DNA from: Rs1 sp029027825 | GTDB taxonomy: Bacteria; Pseudomonadota; Gammaproteobacteria; Pseudomonadales; Balneatricaceae | Assembly (NCBI GenBank): GCA_029027825.1 | Contig: CP093399.1 | Span: 2,976,001-3,040,000 of the forward strand | Reading direction: 5' to 3' | DNA length: 64,000 nt | Shown: piece by piece, positions 1-9,138 of the stretch | Layout of the letters: every line of letters starts with the position of its first letter | How positions within the stretch are numbered: position 1 is the stretch's first letter | The notes under the pieces: generated by a model | What the model was told of the DNA's origin: nothing | Seen by the model: the letters and a program-made list of their open reading frames with translations, nothing else | The model's database searches: none | Translations under genes and position numbers: made by a program

Positions 1-18
1 GCTTAAGGATGAAAACAC

Positions 19-552
19 ATGAGTTTCGCAAAAATTTCTGCCGGTAATGATTTACCAAATGACATCAACGTAATTATCGAGATCCCCGCGGAGAGTTCGC
101 CGGTAAAATATGAAATTGAAAAAGATCAAGATGCTATCTTTGTCGATCGCTTTATGGCAGCTCCAATGTTTTATCCTGCGAACTACGGTTACATCAATAA
201 CACTTTAGCAGACGATGGCGATGCTTTAGATGTGTTAGTGATCACTCCTTACCCGGTTATCCCAGGCTCTGTGATCCGCGCTCGCCCAGTCGGCATTTTA
301 AATATGACTGATGAAGCCGGTGAAGATGCGAAACTGATTGCGGTACCGCACGAAAAATTGAGCAAAGCTTACAATCACATCCAAGACTTATCGGATCTGC
401 CAACCCTTGAGCTTGCCCGTATCAAGCACTTCTTTGAAAACTACAAAGGCTTAGAAGAAGGTAAGTGGGTTAAAGTTGAAGAGTGGGGAGATGCCGCCGC
501 GGCAAAACAAGCCATTCTAGTCGCAGAAAAAGCTTACCAAGATAGCTTGTAA
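19..552 (+). CDS. ppa: inorganic pyrophosphatase
   Basis: This is a cytoplasmic soluble family I pyrophosphatase, which hydrolyses PPi to two phosphates and pulls biosynthetic reactions forward. It has 177 residues, the usual length for the bacterial enzyme (about 175). The family signature with metal-binding aspartates, DGDALD, is visible at residues 66-71, and the conserved substrate-pocket segment FYPANYGYI is at about 51-59. The ATG lies downstream of a purine-rich AAGGAT. A strong terminator follows 16 bases after the stop, so the gene is probably monocistronic, although its own promoter lies outside the window. Identification is secure. Confidence 0.97.
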   Translation: MSFAKISAGNDLPNDINVIIEIPAESSPVKYEIEKDQDAIFVDRFMAAPMFYPANYGYINNTLADDGDALDVLVITPYPVIPGSVIRARPVGILNMTDEAGEDAKLIAVPHEKLSKAYNHIQDLSDLPTLELARIKHFFENYKGLEEGKWVKVEEWGDAAAAKQAILVAEKAYQDSL

Positions 553-567
553 CTTACAGCTTATAAC

Positions 568-591
568 AGCCTCTTTTAAAGAGGCTTTTTT
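568..591 (+). terminator. rho-independent terminator after ppa
   Basis: A GC-containing stem (AGCCTCTT paired with AAGAGGCT) with a short loop is followed by a run of T. It lies 16 bases downstream of the ppa stop codon. Confidence 0.9.
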
Positions 592-763
592 ATGCGCTCT
601 CAATAATCACGCCCCAAAACCCCAGCCAACTTTTACTGAAAAAACCCGTCAATGATTCAATAACTTAACCAATTTATTTACCCATATTGATTAGCAAATT
701 CAGATTTTTGAACTATGCTGATTAGAGAATTATTTTATCTCTATATCAAGCGGAAGTTTCTAT

Positions 764-1546
764 ATGCGGTTGTTAACTATATGTCTCAGCATTATTGCTA
801 TCATCACTTTAATCACCCCAGCAACAATAACGGCTCATCAGTTAAAAAAAACTCAACATGTACTCACCATATGTGATGACAGCAACTATTGGGCGCCCTA
901 TGTATATAGTAAAAACCAAAAGATTACCGGGGCAGGCGTCGACTTACTGCGTGCCATACTGCAAGAGAACAATCTACCGCACCGCTTTTTTTTAAAACCT
1001 TGGAAGCGTTGTTTAAGCGAAGTAGCCAGTGGCAAGATGGATATACTTAACAATGCATCGGCAAACCCTGAGCGCCTTAAAGTCTATCTAAAATCAAAGC
1101 CTATCTACACTGTCAACTACACTTTTATGTACAGCAAAACTAAATACCCGCAGCCACCGCAGCTCGAATCTATCAACGATTTATCTGATTACATTATTTG
1201 CGGAATAGCTGGCTATAACTTAGAGGGTATAGATTTCAACACTAACACGCTTGTCGATCGCACTGTTAATGACACTTCGATACTGGTAGAGATGACGCGT
1301 AAATCTCGGTGCGATTTATCAATTCATTACAGAGAGATTATGATTCATGCAGAAAAAAGTGGACAAATATCTTTGGCTAACATTGGCTTCATGAATATTC
1401 CGGAGGTACACCCCCTAGAAATTCATTTTTTTATCTCGAAAAAATCCAAAAATGCAGCTGCTCTAATCATGAGTATTAACCAGACTTTAGAAAGGTTTGA
1501 GCAGAGTGGTCTAAAAAGACAAATTTTTGCGAAGCATAGCCTCTAA
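764..1546 (+). CDS. periplasmic solute-binding protein (SBP_bac_3-like)
   Basis: This is a 260-residue protein with a clear N-terminal signal peptide (hydrophobic residues 3-22, then a likely cleavage near the ATITAHQ segment). The rest looks like a type II periplasmic binding fold of the amino-acid-binding family. It contains the typical segments WAPYVYSKN, GAGVDLLRAIL, PWKRCLSEVASGKMDIL and ICGIAGYNLEG. Stand-alone proteins of this kind are common in marine gammaproteobacteria and often have no cognate ABC permease next to them; none is seen here. The ATG is preceded by CGGAAG at a spacing of seven bases. The ligand cannot be told from the sequence. Confidence 0.8.
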   Translation: MRLLTICLSIIAIITLITPATITAHQLKKTQHVLTICDDSNYWAPYVYSKNQKITGAGVDLLRAILQENNLPHRFFLKPWKRCLSEVASGKMDILNNASANPERLKVYLKSKPIYTVNYTFMYSKTKYPQPPQLESINDLSDYIICGIAGYNLEGIDFNTNTLVDRTVNDTSILVEMTRKSRCDLSIHYREIMIHAEKSGQISLANIGFMNIPEVHPLEIHFFISKKSKNAAALIMSINQTLERFEQSGLKRQIFAKHSL

Positions 1547-1666
1547 ATAAAATTTTGCACACAGTAACGACTGGAAGCACTGCGTTCATTATTCAGTAAA
1601 AATAGATACTCAGCCAATATGTTTAGCCCTAAACGGAGCCTATTCATACTGTACAGACGAATGCTG

Positions 1667-1695
1667 AAAAAACAGTAGAGCAGGGATGTTGCTCT
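1667..1695 (-). terminator. possible terminator after the EamA gene
   Basis: On the minus strand an AGAGCA/TGCTCT stem of six pairs is followed within a few bases by a run of T (AAAAAA on the plus strand at 1667-1672). It lies 27-55 bases beyond the stop of the minus-strand EamA gene. The stem is short, so confidence is moderate. Confidence 0.5.
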
Positions 1696-1721
1696 GCATG
1701 CCTGATAAATCGCTGCTAAGC

Positions 1722-2615
1722 TTATGATTTAAATAGAATTTGTTTTATCAGCTTATCTAAACGCATGTTAATTACTAAACCAAACATCACAATTGAAATC
1801 CCTATTAACTGCACCAGACCAAGTTGTTCGTTCAATACTATCGATGCACTGACTAAACCAACAACAGGTACGCCTAAGGTCAGAGGTGCCACTTGTCCAG
1901 CGGGGTAGCGGCTTAATAAATAACTCCACAGGCTATAACCTAGCATGGTTGCTACCACCGCCAAATATAGCAGTGCAAAAACCGAGGTCATATTAATGTT
2001 AAGCAGCGTCGCTAAAATCAGCTCTGGCCCCTCTATAAAATATGAAATTATAAAAAATGGCACACAAGAAAAAGCCGCCGACCAAATGATCAAACTGACA
2101 TCCGCCTTATAGCCTTTTTGCGAAATAGTACGAGTGATTAAATTACCAAATGCCCAACTACAAGCAGCAACTAGCGTCAAGATAAAGCCTAACAGACTCA
2201 TTTGCGTGTTGCCACTACTCAGACCAATAACAGCCAGGCCAATGCCGGCCACTATTATGGCCAATATTTGCGTGGTATTTATTTGTTCTTTTAGAATTAG
2301 GTAGGCAAAAACTAGAGTAAACAGCGCTTGAGATTGCAAGATAAGCGAGGCAAGCCCTGCGGGCATACCGACAGACATCGCCACAAACAAGAATGTAAAC
2401 TGAGCAAAACTTAAGCTCATCCCATAAGCTAAAATCCATTTTAACGGCATCTTCGGCCTGGCAACAAACCAACAGCCGATCACTGCAACTAATAAAAATC
2501 TTAATCCCCCCATTAATAGCGGCGGCATCCCATCGAGGCCCATTGCTATTACCACGAAGTTAACACCCCAAACTAGAATGATAATTAAGGCGAGTAGCGA
2601 ATCTTTAAGTGTCAT
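1722..2615 (-). CDS. EamA-family DMT exporter
   Basis: This is a 297-residue polytopic membrane protein with about ten hydrophobic segments and two EamA repeats. The start MTLKDSLLALIIILVWGVNF and the motif MGLDGMPPLLMGGLRFLLVA resemble E. coli EamA, an inner-membrane exporter of O-acetylserine and cysteine, and the length (E. coli 299) also fits. It belongs to the drug/metabolite transporter superfamily. Within that superfamily substrate assignment by sequence is weak, so the O-acetylserine/cysteine role is an inference. It is transcribed alone, with a possible terminator downstream. Confidence 0.85.
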   Translation of the reverse strand: MTLKDSLLALIIILVWGVNFVVIAMGLDGMPPLLMGGLRFLLVAVIGCWFVARPKMPLKWILAYGMSLSFAQFTFLFVAMSVGMPAGLASLILQSQALFTLVFAYLILKEQINTTQILAIIVAGIGLAVIGLSSGNTQMSLLGFILTLVAACSWAFGNLITRTISQKGYKADVSLIIWSAAFSCVPFFIISYFIEGPELILATLLNINMTSVFALLYLAVVATMLGYSLWSYLLSRYPAGQVAPLTLGVPVVGLVSASIVLNEQLGLVQLIGISIVMFGLVINMRLDKLIKQILFKS

Positions 2616-2734
2616 TATTTATTTCCCAAAGTGATGCTGCGAGCTTAGCACTCATCGACCCGCGAAGTTCTCATGCTAAACAGCTATTGTAAAGTGATTT
2701 TTTAATCTATCGGCTTGGGAGGCTAGGATCAGAA

Positions 2735-2758
2735 GTTGGAAAGTTGGAAAGTTGGAAA
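2735..2758. repeat. three tandem octamers (GTTGGAAA)
   Basis: Three consecutive copies of GTTGGAAA run directly into the left arm of the large hairpin at 2751-2794. The array probably grew by slippage. Confidence 0.85.
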
Positions 2759-2794
2759 AAGTCCTTACTCTGTAGAGTAAGGACTTTTTCCAAC
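2751..2794 (-). terminator. perfect 20-bp hairpin, bidirectional terminator
   Basis: Two 20-base arms (2751-2770 and 2775-2794) are perfectly complementary around a four-base TGTA loop. Each arm has an A5/T5 tract next to the GTCCTTACTC core, so the structure can end transcription from either side. It lies 45 bases beyond the stop of the giant minus-strand gene and most likely serves it. Confidence 0.85.
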
Positions 2795-2838
2795 TGATGA
2801 ACTCTGCTTAATAAGACAGAGCTTAATGCTGATAAAGG

Positions 2839-5800
2839 TTAGTCAATCATGACTTGCTGATACTCAATCAAGTCTTGAATAAGCGCTGAAGAATCGGCTG
2901 CATATTCAACTTTCTCTGCTATATCCGCCACTGTGTTGATCCCACCATCTATAGAGCTTTGGGTTAGATCATTGTTTGGATTTAAATTGATGGATAAACT
3001 GTCCTGATCATCTGCATTCTTGGAATTTTCAGCGGAACGGTCTATTAGCTGAGTATCCGACTCTAGCAAATCAGCCAAGCTTAACTTTTGTTGCTCTGCT
3101 TTTTCATAGCCGAACCAAACATCATCTATTACATGGCTGTTATGCTGAAGATCATTCCATGAGGAACGCAATCCCGTCCAATTGCCATTCGACTGCTCGG
3201 AGACAGCGAAACTGTCCAGATTTATAGAGTCGACACCGGCATCAATTAAAGAATACAGTTCATGTGCTTGACTAATTCCATCACTGTTGAGGTCTTTCCA
3301 GATTTTCAGCTCCGAATAGCTTGCATCTCTTTGATCAAAAACACCATCTTCATTAGTATCTAGATCTGTGAGTGCATCAAATCCATCAGTCGCTTTAGTA
3401 CCATCTTTTTTGATGCTGTACTCACCTAACAACTCACTTGCATCATTAATTACACCGTCATGATTGACATCCCTCACCAGTAATCCATCACTGCTGCTCA
3501 CCCAACCAGTGAGGTCTTTTATGCCGTCGGCGTCAATATCAAACATTACCTGCTGATCAAGTCCTAGAGTATTTACACCATCGCCATTCAAATCTAAAAT
3601 TAGCGGGGTTGAACGCTGGTTAATAACATCGACATAAACAGTGGCTGAATCTTGTGCTCCATGCTCATCTTCAATCGTATAAGTGAATGATGCTTTGCCG
3701 ATAAAATCATCCGCTGCTTTAAAAACAACTTGTTTAACACCGCTTGCTAAGGTCACTAGCTCTACCGTGCCATGGTTGGCATTTTGTACTGAGACTAAAT
3801 TAAAATCATCGTTTTCAGGATCGAGATCATTTTTTAATAAATCGGTGATATCTATCCTAAGATCACCATTTTTTTCTACACTCATCTCAGCTACATTTGC
3901 ATATTCATTACCGTCTTTGGTGTAACGCTTGGTATATATGTCGTAAGAGGCGTTCTCTTTATTGTAACCCGTCCACGAGATCACATACCCGCCATCTTCA
4001 AGTGAGTCGATACTCGGCTGATTCTGGTGTTTGTATGTCGTATCATTAACTTTTACTTCTGCGCCACGACGACTGCCATCTCCGGCAAAACGCTGGGCAA
4101 CAATACCGTCGTAACTGCCATCTTGGGCGTAAGATGTCCAAGTGACGACATAGCCGCCCGCCTCTAACTCGGTGACGCTTGAGTCATTTTGGTTGCCTTT
4201 GTAGATGGTGTTGATCTGAGTTTCTTCGCCAACTTTACTGCCGTCATTAGCAAACTTTTGCAACAGCACTGTATCACCACTGCCGTCTTGATGAGACGAG
4301 GTCCAAGTGACCACATAGCCCTCATCTGATAAGGCGGTGATACTCGCTTCATCTTGGTTGTATTTGGTGGTGCTATTAACCTGCTGCTCATCACCGATCG
4401 GCGACACGCTGCTGGTTGATAAGCTGATGTTATCGATGCCAAAAGATTCGTTGCTGACAGCTTCGTTTAGAGTCGAGCCAAATCCTAAAGTAACCCGACC
4501 GTCGCCATCTAAAGTGGCCTTAAAAGTGTATTCAGTCTTGCTGTCTGCTCTTGATCCGGTGCCATCAATATTACCCAGTGAGCTACTATTAGCCTCACTA
4601 CGCCAGTAGTAATGGCGATTATCGGATACTTCTGTGCCATTGATGAAAACTAAGAACTGCTCACCATCCCAAGTGTCTATCTCATAAAAATCAAAGCTGA
4701 TGTCGACTTGTTTGCCTGCATTTGCCGCACCAAAGTCGTAGGTTTTGGCGGTGGATTCACCACGGCCAAATTGACCTAAGAATTGGCTCGCAGCACTGCC
4801 GCCATCTGTCACATCGCCATTACTCCAGCCATTGCTAGAGCCGTCTTCAAAGTTATCGGTGAGTGTCTCGATGTCATTTTCTAGTTTGAATTTTCTGACA
4901 AACACCCCTTTGCCATTTGCATCGGCCCCGGTCCAACTCACTACTAAGTTGCCGTTGACTAAGGCGACATCCGAGTCTTCCTGGTTGCCCGAGGTGGTTT
5001 GATTGATCAGGAACTTAATCCCTACTCTCTCACCCGCTGCATTGAAGCGCTGACCGTATACGCCAAATCCCGAGCTGTCTTGTGCTGCTATATTGGATGT
5101 CCAAGAGACGATAAAGCCACCGTCTTCAAGGCCGACGATAGGGTCGTATCTAATCGCCTGTTTATCGGCGATCACAAATTCATCACCAATTTTAAATTGA
5201 TTATCTGAGTCCATAATTTGACCGCGAATACTGGTCGGATTGGTCGAGGCATCCACCCACGTCGCCAAGTATTTTCCATTGCCTAAGTCGGCCACGTTGG
5301 GCTCGCTCTGGTGTCCTTTCTGCAAGGTATTGAGTAAGATCGCGCCGTCTATTTCTGCGCCATTAGCGGCAAATTTTTGTGAGTAGACGCCGTATCCCGC
5401 CGAGTCATTGCCCTGCCACACGACTACGTAACCGCCATCTTCAAGCCCCGCCACATCGGAGTTGCTTTCATTGATCGCATAGGTGTCGGAGATATTCTTT
5501 TCTTCAGCGGCTAACACTTCTCTATATTCATTGCCGTCTTTCGTGTAGCGCTTGGTATAGATGTCGTAAGAGGCGTTCTCTTTATTGTAACCCGTCCACG
5601 AGATCACATACCCGCCATCTTCAAGTGAGTCGATACTCGGCTGATTCTGGTGATGGTATGTCGTATCGTTTACTTTTACTTCTGCGCCACGACGACTGCC
5701 ATCTCCGGCAAAACGCTGGGCAACAATACCGTCGTAACTGCCATCTTGGGCGTAAGATGTCCAAGTCACTACATAGCCGCCCGCCTCTAACTCGGTGACG

Positions 5801-8800
5801 CTTGAGTCATTTTGGTTGCCTTTGTAGATGGTGTTGATCTGAGTTTCTGCGCCAACTTTACTGCCGTCATTAGCAAACTTTTGCAACAGCACTGTATCAC
5901 CACTGCCGTCTTGATGAGACGAGGTCCAAGTGACCACATAGCCCTCATCTGATAAGGCGGTGATACTCGCTTCATCTTGGTTGTATTTGGTGGTGCTATT
6001 AACCTGCTGCTCATCACCGATCGGCGACACGCTGCTGGTTGATAAGCTGATGTTATCGATGCCAAAAGATTCGTTGCTGACAGCTTCGTTTAGAGTCGAG
6101 CCAAATCCTAAAGTAACCCGACCGTCGCCATCTAAAGTGGCCTTAAAAGTGTATTCAGTCTTGCTGTCTGCTCTTGATCCGGTGCCATCAATATTACCCA
6201 GTGAGCTACTATTAGCCTCACTACGCCAGTAGTAATGGCGATTATCGGATACTTCTGGGCCATTGATGAAAACTAAGAACTGCTCACCATCCCAAGTGTC
6301 TATCTCATAAAAATCAAAGCTGATGTCGACTTGTTTGCCTGCATTTGCCGCACCAAAGTCGTAGGTTTTGGCGGTGGATTCACCACGGCCAAATTGACCT
6401 AAGAATTGGCTCGCGGCACTGCCGCCATCTGTCACATCGCCATTACTCCAGCCATTGCTAGAGCCGTCTTCAAAGTTATCGGTGAGTGTCTCGATGTCAT
6501 TTTCTAGTTTGAATTTTCTGACAAACACCCCTTTGCCATTTGCATCGGCCCCGGTCCAACTCACTACTAAGTTGCCGTTGACTAAGGCGACATCCGAGTC
6601 TTCCTGGTTGCCCGAGGTGGTTTGATTGATCAGGAACTTAATCCCTACTCTCTCACCCGCTGCATTGAAGCGCTGACCGTATACGCCAAATCCCGAGCTG
6701 TCTTGTGCTGCTATATTGGATGTCCAAGTGACGATAAAGCCACCGTCTTCAAGGCCGACGATAGGGTCGTATCTAATCGCCTGTTTATCGGCGATCACAA
6801 ATTCATCACCAATTTTAAATTGATTATCTGAGTCCATAATTTGACCGCGAATACTGGTCGGATTGGTCGAGGCATCCACCCACGTCGCCAAGTATTTTCC
6901 ATTGCCTAAGTCGGCCACGTTGGGCTCGCTCTGGTGTCCTTTCTGCAAGGTATTGAGTAAGATCGCGCCGTCTATTTCTGCGCCATTAGCGGCAAATTTT
7001 TGTGAGTAGACGCCGTATCCCGCCGAGTCATTGCCCTGCCACACGACTACGTAACCGCCATCTTCAAGCCCCGCCACATCGGAGTTGCTTTCATTGATCG
7101 CATAGGTGTCGGAGATATTCTTTTCTTCAGCGGCTAACACTTCTCTATATTCATTGCCGTCTTTGCTGTAACGCTTGGTATAGATGTCGTAAGAGGCGTT
7201 CTCTTTGTTATAACCCGTCCACGAGATTACATAGCCGCCATCTTCAAGTGAGTCGATACTCGGCTGATTCTGGTGATGGTATGTCGTATCGTTTACTTTT
7301 ACTTCTGCGCCACGACGACTGCCATCTCCGGCAAAACGCTGGGCAACAATACCGTCGTAACTGCCATCATGGGCGAAAGATGTCCAAGTCACTACATAGC
7401 CGCCCGCCTCTAACTCGGTGACGCTTGAGTCATTTTGGTTGCCTTTGTAGATGGTGTTGATCTGAGTTTCTTCGCCAACTTTACTGCCGTCATTAGCAAA
7501 CTTTTGCAACAGCACTGTATCACCACTGCCGTCTTGATGAGACGAGGTCCAAGTGACCACATAGCCCTCATCTGATAAGGCGGTGATACTCGCTTCATCT
7601 TGGTTGTATTTGGTGGTGCTATTAACCTGCTGCTCATCACCGATCGGCGACACGCTGCTGGTTGATAAGCTGATGTTATCGATGCCAAAAGATTCGTTGC
7701 TGACAGCTTCGTTTAGAGTCGAGCCAAATCCTAAAGTAACCCGACCGTCGCCATCTAAAGTGGCCTTAAAAGTGTATTCAGTCTTGCTGTCTGCTCTTGA
7801 TCCGGTGCCATCAATATTACCCAGTGAGCTACTATTAGCCTCACTACGCCAGTAGTAATGGCGATTATCGGATACTTCTGTGCCATTGATGAAAACTAAG
7901 AACTGCTCACCATCCCAAGTGTCTATCTCATAAAAATCAAAGCTGATGTCGACTTGTTTGCCTGCATTTGCCGCACCAAAGTCGTAGGTTTTGGCGGTGG
8001 ATTCACCACGGCCAAATTGACCTAAGAATTGGCTCGCAGCACTGCCGCCATCTGTCACATCGCCATTACTCCAGCCATTGCTAGAGCCGTCTTCAAAGTT
8101 ATCGGTGAGTGTCTCGATGTCATTCTCTAGTTTGAATTTTCTGACAAACACCCCTTTGCCATTTGCATCGGCCCCGGTCCAACTCACTACTAAGTTGCCG
8201 TTGACTAAGGCGACATCCGAGTCTTCCTGGTTGCCCGAGGTGGTTTGATTGATCAGGAACTTAATCCCTACTCTCTCACCCGCTGCATTGAAGCGCTGAC
8301 CGTATACGCCAAATCCCGAGCTGTCTTGTGCTGCTATATTGGATGTCCAAGTGACGATAAAGCCACCGTCTTCAAGGCCGACGATAGGGTCGTATCTAAT
8401 CGCCTGTTTATCGGCGATCACAAATTCATCACCAATTTTAAATTGATTATCTGAGTCCATAATTTGACCGCGAATACTGGTCGGATTGGTCGAGGCATCC
8501 ACCCACGTCGCCAAGTATTTTCCATTGCCTAAGTCGGCCACGTTGGGCTCGCTCTGGTGTCCTTTCTGCAAGGTATTGAGTAAGATCGCGCCGTCTATTT
8601 CTGCGCCATTAGCGGCAAATTTTTGTGAGTAGACGCCGTATCCCGCCGAGTCATTGCCCTGCCACACGACTACGTAACCGCCATCTTCAAGCCCCGCCAC
8701 ATCGGAGTTGCTTTCATTGATCGCATAGGTGTCGGAGATATTCTTTTCTTCAGCGGCTAACACTTCTCTATATTCATTGCCGTCTTTCGTGTAACGCTTG

Positions 8801-9138
8801 GTATAGATGTCGTAAGAGGCGTTCTCTTTATTGTAACCCGTCCACGAGATCACATACCCGCCATCTTCAAGTGAGTCGATACTCGGCTGATTCTGGTGAT
8901 GGTATGTCGTATCGTTTACTTTTACTTCTGCGCCACGACGACTGCCATCTCCGGCAAAACGCTGGGCAACAATACCGTCGTAACTGCCATCTTGGGCGTA
9001 AGATGTCCAAGTCACTACATAGCCGCCCGCCTCTAACTCGGTGACGCTTGAGTCATTTTGGTTGCCTTTGTAGATGGTGTTGATCTGATTTTCTGCGCCA
9101 AATTTACTGCCGTCATTAGCAAACTTTTGCAACAGCAC
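2839..9138 (-). CDS. giant repeat protein, C-terminal piece (after in-frame stop)
   Basis: This 2099-codon open stretch is the downstream part of the gene that begins at 12033. The two parts are in the same frame, separated by 18 codons and one TAA at 9193-9195. Its ATG is only a Val codon turned Met inside a repeat, not a real start. It contains the end of repeat unit 1, all of units 2 and 3 and unit 4, each with DGGYVVTW-type strands and a lectin-like beta-sandwich. Next comes a cadherin-like module (near FTYTIEDEHGAQDSATVYV), then EF-hand/dockerin-like calcium loops (LDLNGDGVNTLG, DVNHDGVINDASE, LDTNEDGVFDQRD, DLNSDGISQAHE), then an acidic tail. This layout is typical of type I-secreted surface proteins. 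No secretion genes lie nearby, so the export route is inferred. Confidence 0.8.
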   Translation of the reverse strand: MLLQKFANDGSKFGAENQINTIYKGNQNDSSVTELEAGGYVVTWTSYAQDGSYDGIVAQRFAGDGSRRGAEVKVNDTTYHHQNQPSIDSLEDGGYVISWTGYNKENASYDIYTKRYTKDGNEYREVLAAEEKNISDTYAINESNSDVAGLEDGGYVVVWQGNDSAGYGVYSQKFAANGAEIDGAILLNTLQKGHQSEPNVADLGNGKYLATWVDASTNPTSIRGQIMDSDNQFKIGDEFVIADKQAIRYDPIVGLEDGGFIVTWTSNIAAQDSSGFGVYGQRFNAAGERVGIKFLINQTTSGNQEDSDVALVNGNLVVSWTGADANGKGVFVRKFKLENDIETLTDNFEDGSSNGWSNGDVTDGGSAASQFLGQFGRGESTAKTYDFGAANAGKQVDISFDFYEIDTWDGEQFLVFINGTEVSDNRHYYWRSEANSSSLGNIDGTGSRADSKTEYTFKATLDGDGRVTLGFGSTLNEAVSNESFGIDNISLSTSSVSPIGDEQQVNSTTKYNQDEASITALSDEGYVVTWTSSHQDGSGDTVLLQKFANDGSKVGEETQINTIYKGNQNDSSVTELEAGGYVVTWTSFAHDGSYDGIVAQRFAGDGSRRGAEVKVNDTTYHHQNQPSIDSLEDGGYVISWTGYNKENASYDIYTKRYSKDGNEYREVLAAEEKNISDTYAINESNSDVAGLEDGGYVVVWQGNDSAGYGVYSQKFAANGAEIDGAILLNTLQKGHQSEPNVADLGNGKYLATWVDASTNPTSIRGQIMDSDNQFKIGDEFVIADKQAIRYDPIVGLEDGGFIVTWTSNIAAQDSSGFGVYGQRFNAAGERVGIKFLINQTTSGNQEDSDVALVNGNLVVSWTGADANGKGVFVRKFKLENDIETLTDNFEDGSSNGWSNGDVTDGGSAASQFLGQFGRGESTAKTYDFGAANAGKQVDISFDFYEIDTWDGEQFLVFINGPEVSDNRHYYWRSEANSSSLGNIDGTGSRADSKTEYTFKATLDGDGRVTLGFGSTLNEAVSNESFGIDNISLSTSSVSPIGDEQQVNSTTKYNQDEASITALSDEGYVVTWTSSHQDGSGDTVLLQKFANDGSKVGAETQINTIYKGNQNDSSVTELEAGGYVVTWTSYAQDGSYDGIVAQRFAGDGSRRGAEVKVNDTTYHHQNQPSIDSLEDGGYVISWTGYNKENASYDIYTKRYTKDGNEYREVLAAEEKNISDTYAINESNSDVAGLEDGGYVVVWQGNDSAGYGVYSQKFAANGAEIDGAILLNTLQKGHQSEPNVADLGNGKYLATWVDASTNPTSIRGQIMDSDNQFKIGDEFVIADKQAIRYDPIVGLEDGGFIVSWTSNIAAQDSSGFGVYGQRFNAAGERVGIKFLINQTTSGNQEDSDVALVNGNLVVSWTGADANGKGVFVRKFKLENDIETLTDNFEDGSSNGWSNGDVTDGGSAASQFLGQFGRGESTAKTYDFGAANAGKQVDISFDFYEIDTWDGEQFLVFINGTEVSDNRHYYWRSEANSSSLGNIDGTGSRADSKTEYTFKATLDGDGRVTLGFGSTLNEAVSNESFGIDNISLSTSSVSPIGDEQQVNSTTKYNQDEASITALSDEGYVVTWTSSHQDGSGDTVLLQKFANDGSKVGEETQINTIYKGNQNDSSVTELEAGGYVVTWTSYAQDGSYDGIVAQRFAGDGSRRGAEVKVNDTTYKHQNQPSIDSLEDGGYVISWTGYNKENASYDIYTKRYTKDGNEYANVAEMSVEKNGDLRIDITDLLKNDLDPENDDFNLVSVQNANHGTVELVTLASGVKQVVFKAADDFIGKASFTYTIEDEHGAQDSATVYVDVINQRSTPLILDLNGDGVNTLGLDQQVMFDIDADGIKDLTGWVSSSDGLLVRDVNHDGVINDASELLGEYSIKKDGTKATDGFDALTDLDTNEDGVFDQRDASYSELKIWKDLNSDGISQAHELYSLIDAGVDSINLDSFAVSEQSNGNWTGLRSSWNDLQHNSHVIDDVWFGYEKAEQQKLSLADLLESDTQLIDRSAENSKNADDQDSLSINLNPNNDLTQSSIDGGINTVADIAEKVEYAADSSALIQDLIEYQQVMID

